A stretch of DNA of 64,000 nucleotides from assembly GCA_012861695.1 (NCBI GenBank), contig JAAOOA010000524.1, positions 1,116,001 to 1,180,000 of the forward strand. The letters run 5' to 3'. Numbering within the stretch: the stretch's first letter is position 1; each line of letters begins with the position of its first letter. The DNA comes from Trematomus loennbergii (taxonomy: Eukaryota > Chordata > Actinopteri > Perciformes > Nototheniidae). Below are positions 59,801 to 64,000 of this stretch, piece by piece. The notes below the pieces were generated by a model. That model did not search any database, was not told the DNA's origin, and worked only from the letters and a program-made list of their open reading frames with translations. The translations under genes and the position numbers were made by a program.

Positions 59801-60980
59801 TTTCTTCCGCATACTACTAATTCATTAGATATGCTCATGCAAGTTTAATTGTCTCCTCAGGCTGTGTATTGATTCTAACAGTGTTTTTATACAATGATTT
59901 ATTTGGTGGATAAAAAGTCTGTGAAATGTTCAGTGGTTGCAAGGGAATATTGGATTTAGGGATTAATACAGATAAAAACAGAAAGGGATATTATTTAGCT
60001 GCAATAGTTTTGTTTTTCTATACTTGTTTAAATCTCAAAGTAGTGTGAAATTGTACATGTTTTTCATAAAAAGTAGACCATATGCTACAGAGGGTGAGAT
60101 GTTTGTATTGGAGTGAATGGGTTAGAATAACTGGATTAAATGAATTAAGTGGCTCCAGTGGATTTCTTCCTGGCAGCAAAGGATGAAACCTAATCACACA
60201 CATTACATTACATTACATGTCACTTGTTAGACGCTTTTATCCAAAGCGACTTACATACTCAATACTGTGGATAATCCCCACAGGAGCAATTTGGGGTGAA
60301 GTGTCTTGCCCAGGGACACAACGACATGCTGACTGCAGTGGGGTTTGAACCTGATCCCAACACCAACACACAACCCACTGCGTCACACAATTGCAGGACA
60401 AAGCAAGAGCTTGCACTTTCTGCTTTGCACCACCTTCCAGCTATTTAAAGGCTGGATATACTTGTAAGGACTCACCTTAGAGGGGGAGAGGGGGAGTGTT
60501 TGGCAGGTTTCTGAGGCCTCCAGCCCACCCAGAAGTAGGATCTCGTTTTCTTTGGGCTGGTGGACAGTCAGCAATTCCACCATCTTTGGCAGGTCTGGAG
60601 ACACCGATGCCAGTTTCTGCCGGAGCACATTGACAGTGAGAGATGATTAAAAAAAAAAAAAGCTTTTTCAAAACTGAACATAATGCATGCTGTGTGCTTC
60701 CAACACATAATTATAAAATTATTTCTGTCAGAAGTCTTCAGCCATGCTGCCAACCGCCAGCTGCAAACGCTGCACATCATCCAAACCAATCAGCCCTCTA
60801 ATTCTGGGTAATGATCTTGACTCCATGGCAACTGAGCCGATGATTATAATGTGAAATACAGATTTCCTGGGAGATGAAAAGTGGGCGGGAAAAAAAAGGG
60901 ATGAAGATTATGCTCACCTTGATGCTGCTTTTGTCGTCGCGATAGTCTGTTTTCTGAGGGTCCAGATTCACAAAGCAGAT
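47818..60980 (-). CDS. sphkap: SPHKAP, SPHK1-interactor and AKAP-domain protein (5' partial)
   Basis: PKA type-I-selective A-kinase anchoring protein, mainly neuronal/cardiac, that also binds sphingosine kinase 1. Exons in order: 60918-60980 (ICFVNLDPQKTDY), 60476-60616 (SVSPDLPKMVELL...HQPKENEI), 58186-58439, 53883-57248, 52316-52478 (SMSASSEESTGSWSH), 51085-51168 (NGTSSASSLGLADLD), 49200-49249, 48489-48661 (VALQWIAASELGLPALYF), 47818-47970 (VVHLMSQKSWRVADLFSAVV...LFDWLLETL, TAG). Each segment has a clear match in the human protein as I remember it. The N-terminal start exon is not in the window. At least five single-base frame breaks interrupt it, at 58330-58333, near 58217, 56749-56753, 54278-54281 and 54068-54070. 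A sixth near 52319-52322 would explain a phase mismatch with the next exon. See findings for why I read these as sequence errors. Confidence 0.94.
49697..50722. mobile_element. TTAA-flanked DNA element in SPHKAP intron
   Basis: TTAA|CCCTTTAAC at the left and GTTAAAGGG|TTAA at the right. The interior repeats a GACCAGTTGGTAGAG-like motif. No transposase seen. Confidence 0.7.
51690..51805. repeat. LINE/SINE 3' tail
   Basis: GAAGCACTTTGAATTGCCTC and TGCTGTACAAATAAACTAAC followed by CTTGAACC. Confidence 0.5.
52479..53882. other. SPHKAP intron, no further feature seen
   Basis: AT-rich unique-looking sequence between two SPHKAP exons. I see no ORF, microsatellite or clear transposon end. Confidence 0.5.
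53883..57248 (-). CDS. sphkap: SPHKAP giant central exon, AKAP core
   Basis: Starts after acceptor CTCACAG at 57249-57255 with EAESGDLAESSAESS and ends at AGCAG|GTAGGC. It carries YATNLAESVLQDAFIRLSQ, ELPKIVIVQSPDSSEGA, ALACAASVIGTITNPQLTEQ, the PKA-anchoring helix DDLSATVVSMATELAAICL (around 55450-55510), RLSEIKRKTEEQPELMERL, SKQSSCESITDEFSRFMVNQ, SKQSSTESITEEFYRFMLRD, GLCKSDSCLYQRGGTDQI, and RDVPLIHIEGDQRDE. The reading frame changes three times: near 56750, near 54280 and near 54069. Each change falls in a G/C run, and each becomes continuous with the human order if one base is added (first two) or removed (third). A naive ORF call covers only about 56719-54236. Confidence 0.93.
57249..58185. 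other. SPHKAP intron, no further feature seen
   Basis: AT-rich intron between the 58186 exon and the giant exon. Nothing recognisable. Confidence 0.5.
58186..58439 (-). CDS. sphkap: SPHKAP exon with two frame breaks
   Basis: Reads GVCLVQCSGQ...NIIYEINKFLIGLQ, then after a one-base shift GKERQLQQGRAAGQRLDDD and SISSIEEDFLTASEHLE, then after another shift DDSEDDGVRN to donor AACG|GTGAGC. Human SPHKAP has the same order (ICLVQC, EINKFLIGL, QERQLHLE, SSIEEDFLTASEHLEEESEVDESRN, from memory). The breaks sit at the C run 58330-58333 and near 58217. The best acceptor is GCAG before 58439. Confidence 0.85.
58466..58700. repeat. LINE-tail fragment with AATCAG repeats
   Basis: GAATCAGAATCAGAATCAGA then ACAGGTTTATTACCAGGTAG, a common fish retroposon tail, starting 27 bp upstream of a SPHKAP acceptor. 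Confidence 0.55.
58839..59310. mobile_element. Nonautonomous hAT element, family B
   Basis: CAGGGGTGTCAAACTCAAGG left end, GAGTTTGACACCCCTG right end, with a perfect 8-bp target duplication ATTTACAG (58831-58838, 59311-59318). The ends match family A but the interior differs. Confidence 0.95.
60224..60390. repeat. SINE-like repeat, fuller copy
   Basis: GACGCTTTTATCCAAAGCGA through GTGTCTTGCCCAGGGACACA to CCCACTGCGTCACAC, preceded by ACATTACATTACAT. Confidence 0.7.
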
Positions 60981-61139
60981 CTGAGGGAGACAAAAAGAGA
61001 GGGAGATTATACTTCAGTCAAACAATTATTAATTCCGATTTTTCCAACTAATATTGTAATTGTGATGTGATTCATTGTTGCATTATTATTCTCATTATCA
61101 TTGAAAAATATAGTACATGATCAGGGTTATCTAATATAT

Positions 61140-61330
61140 CATATTCCAATCACTTGTATTGCACTATTTCACTATTTTTGTATTTACTTGCACTATTCTT
61201 TTCTGTTTGTCTGTTTTATTGTGTTGCACTGTGGGAGGAGCCTGTGACCTGAGATTTTCATTGTCATAACTACACTGTAGCTATGTACGTATGACTAATA
61301 AAAACCTTGAACCTTGAACCTTGAAGGGTG
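61140..61330. repeat. Retroposon 3' tail with CCTTGAA repeats
   Basis: TGTGTTGCACTGTGGGAGGA through ATGACTAATAAAAACCTTG, then ACCTTGAACCTTGAA. Confidence 0.55.
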
Positions 61331-61531
61331 TAACTTTCTTAAGAGGTTCTGTATTGAACAAATGTGTTTTTGTTTAAGTCTGTAGAATACGATTTTTATA
61401 CCAAGACATCTCTGAAGCTGAACAATACTTCATTCAAATTTGACTTTTAACACATATTCAAAGAGGCCTCATTATGCTTTTGGGAGTTTCTTTTTCCTGT
61501 AGTGTATCATATAGGTTTTTGTGCATCCAAG

Positions 61532-62125
61532 CCACATGTGTCAAACTCAAGGCCAGGGGGCCAAATCAGGCCCGTGGTGGATTTAATTTCGGCCCGCAGG
61601 ATAATTTCTAATTACTATTAGATCTGGCCCGCCGGTATATTGCACGCACACCTTCACTCAATCCTGAGGGTTTCCTCAGCTCAGAGCCTGACCCCAAACA
61701 TTGATGACCTTGCACCCAAGATGAGATGCCAAGTATCTGGCTTGAACTAGCATCACAGAGCAGCAAACTGAGTTTCAATGTCTCCTTCTGCACTTTTTTT
61801 CTCACGACAACAGGCATGTTTGGTTTGTTCTTTGAGGGAAATAGTTTTCTTGAAGCTGTTGTTGGCCTGTGGAGAAATGTAATCATAAGAAATGATTCCG
61901 GAAAAGCTGCAGATAGAGCCATAAGAAATGAATGCAACTGATTATTTAATGTTTAATGTTGTTTTTATAGGCAATCATTTAAGCTTTGTTAGTTCCAGGT
62001 TTAATATGTGCAATAAGTTCATTTCAATAAGTTTTGCAATAAACATTGAACCAGTCCGACCCTCGACTAGTAGGCTACCCATTTTGTTATTTTGGCCCAC
62101 TGTGTATTTGAATTTGACACCCCTG
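61532..62125 (-). mobile_element. Nonautonomous hAT element, family A copy 3 (inverted)
   Basis: CACATGTGTCAAACTCAAGG at the left and TTTGACACCCCTG at the right, with the same interior as copies at 12915 and 45997 read on the other strand. Target duplication not clear (ATCCAAGC / ATCTAAAT). Confidence 0.85.
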
Positions 62126-62705
62126 ATCTAAATGGTCTGTAAAGCCTCAAATCCCTGTGATCCCCCCAGAGGGACTTTCTCTCCCACACACTCCCCCAGA
62201 GAGCAATACGTGTCCTCTTTAAAGAAATACTGTGCTTCTTGCAATCTATATTTTCCTCTTGTCCATATTGCGATTTCAATGAACTGAGCCTCTGTACCAC
62301 AGAAGCTGAGCAGGTGTAGGGTAGAAAGTGTCTCAGATGTGAGAGTGCTCTGAGGGGAAAGCTTTGTTTTTCCCCCTGCGCAAATCCTACACACCAAACA
62401 GCTTTTCTTTAAGTGACTCAACAACAGTCACTGTCTGCTCCCATTGGCAGACGCCTTTCTAAGAAGGCTTTCTGTTCTGTCACGGTGTGCAAAAACAAGC
62501 TTTCCTTTCCTCCTCCGTCTCTCTTTCTTCTGTCTCTCCTTCTCTCCTCTGCCTCCACTCCTGCATTGCGCCCCTCTCCCATCCTCTGCCTCATTCCCCT
62601 CCAATCCCACCCGTCTTTATCCCCGACTGCACGTTTAATGGCGTGTGATGCAGTCCTCCTGTCAGCTGGGACTGTGGGACTGTCCGCCGGCTGCTGTTTG
62701 AAACC

Positions 62706-62707
<2 letters not shown>

Positions 62708-62788
<81 letters not shown>

Positions 62789-62796
62789 ACACACAC

Positions 62797-62842
<46 letters not shown>

Positions 62843-62857
62843 ACACACACACACACA

Positions 62858-62926
<69 letters not shown>
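62708..62926. repeat. CA microsatellite
   Basis: About 220 bp of (CA)n with single-base slips. SPHKAP upstream intron. Confidence 0.97.
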
Positions 62927-62929
<3 letters not shown>

Positions 62930-63146
62930 ATCTAAGTTGGCAGAGCTAAGTCAGTCCTGTGTGGCTAAATGGATAAAGCACGTCTCCAGTGTGTGTGTGT
63001 GTGTGTGTGGGGGGTGCTCAAGGCCCACTTGAGATCCCATACTCTGCATGAGTAGGGGGACTTTAGGTCTCAGTCACGGAACATATACATATTTATATAC
63101 ATCAAACTAAGTGCCAGGGATGGAAGAGTACATTTGAATTCTTTAG

Positions 63147-63633
63147 TTAAAGGTCCCATGTCACAGCCATTTCTACTGATCATAATTCCATCGTTGAGGT
63201 CTACTAGAATAGATTTATATTGTTCAATGTTCCAAACTCACATTGGTTTTCTCATACAGCATCTCTGTATAGTATGTGTATTCACACTCTGTCCTACACG
63301 CCTTGTTGGAGCTCCTGCCCCCCCCCCCCCCCCCCTATGAGCCCACTGTGCTCTGATTGGTCAGCTCGCCCACTCTGTTCTGATGAGTCCACCACCGTTA
63401 CAGCTGAACATCAGTGATCATGTGTTACAATGGCGTTTGTTAGCAACCAGAAAATGACACCAGTAATGACAAACAGATGAGAATGCTGCGTGGGGTCTGG
63501 GTGCCGTGTTGGCGGGACGTTGCGGGGTGTAATTTGAGGGTTTGTGACTTTGCAGACCGTTTACATGCAGAAAAAGCTACATAACACACAAGGGACGGGC
63601 AATAACCAGAAAAGCATATGATGGGACCTTTAA
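63147..63633. mobile_element. TTAA-flanked MITE
   Basis: TTAAAGGTCCCATGTCA at the left and TGATGGGACCTTTAA at the right, an inverted pair with TTAA edges. A C run (near 63320) lies inside. Confidence 0.75.
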
Positions 63634-64000
63634 GTACATTAGTAATTCTAAACATACTCAATTATAAGAAAAAGTACTGCATTGAGAAGTAAAACAAGTA
63701 GAAGGTATCAGATACATATACTTATTAGGAGTAGGTCAAAATAGCCCTTTGAATTGAATGGAGTTGAAGGTCTCAGTCACGAACATATATATATTTATAC
63801 AGTATACGTCTAACTAAGGGCCAGTGATGGAAAAAAACATTTGGATTCTTTAGTAAGTAATTCTACACTGTAAATAATTTCAAGTTAAAGTACTGCATTG
63901 ATACAAGTAGAAAAAGTAGAAGGTATCAGGTTATTTCTTCACTATTTTATTGGTTTTATTTGTTTTATGTATATTATGTTGCATTGTTGGTGGAGGCTGG

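Noticed and set aside
61608..61937. 109-codon minus-strand ORF, with partial relatives near 13256 and 46182
   Set aside because: It lies inside the three family A hAT copies and differs in frame between them. Not a conserved protein.

Overview
This is a 64 kb piece of a ray-finned (teleost, probably percomorph) genome. The evidence is spliced vertebrate genes with GT-AG introns, long CA/GT, TA and AGT microsatellites, and many fish-type repeats (hAT, PIF/Harbinger and TTAA-targeted DNA elements, L2-like LINE tails, small SINE-like repeats). There are no prokaryotic features, no CRISPR array, and no tRNA or rRNA gene that I can support.

Four gene families occur in the order known for human chromosome 2q36: AGFG1 (+, 1296-17369, 5' ArfGAP exons outside the window), two tandem SLC19A3-like thiamine-transporter genes (-, 19002-24336 and 25279-30953), DAW1 (+, 31833-45118, all 13 exons, 415 aa) and SPHKAP (-, 47818-60980, 5' end outside the window). 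I see no CCL20 between SLC19A3 and DAW1, where human has it. AGFG1/slc19a3 copy 1 and DAW1/SPHKAP are convergent. slc19a3 copy 2 and DAW1 are head to head, 879 bp apart. The genes share no pathway: endosomal/nucleoporin-like ARF adaptor, vitamin B1 transport, ciliary dynein-arm assembly, and PKA anchoring. The interest is in synteny, gene structure and transposons.

Main observations. (1) A 530-bp hAT-type element with a perfect 8-bp target duplication (CTGTACAG) sits inside a coding exon of AGFG1. The duplication itself supplies a GT and an AG in phase, so the element could be spliced out as a new intron at a cost of two codons. (2) A perfect RFX X-box lies 48 bp upstream of the DAW1 start codon, next to an NRF1-like site. 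(3) About ten single-base frame breaks interrupt AGFG1, both slc19a3 copies and SPHKAP, mostly at G/C runs and mostly missing one base. DAW1 has none. The pattern looks like consensus error rather than gene death. (4) The two slc19a3 copies have different intron positions in their middle part, including one GC-AG intron. (5) A Harbinger-type element carries a MADF-like coding fragment ending in a splice donor. (6) Several nested transposons can be read directly because an uninterrupted relative lies elsewhere in the window.

Exon coordinates come from splice consensus, reading-frame phase and remembered human homologues. No alignment or transcript data were available.
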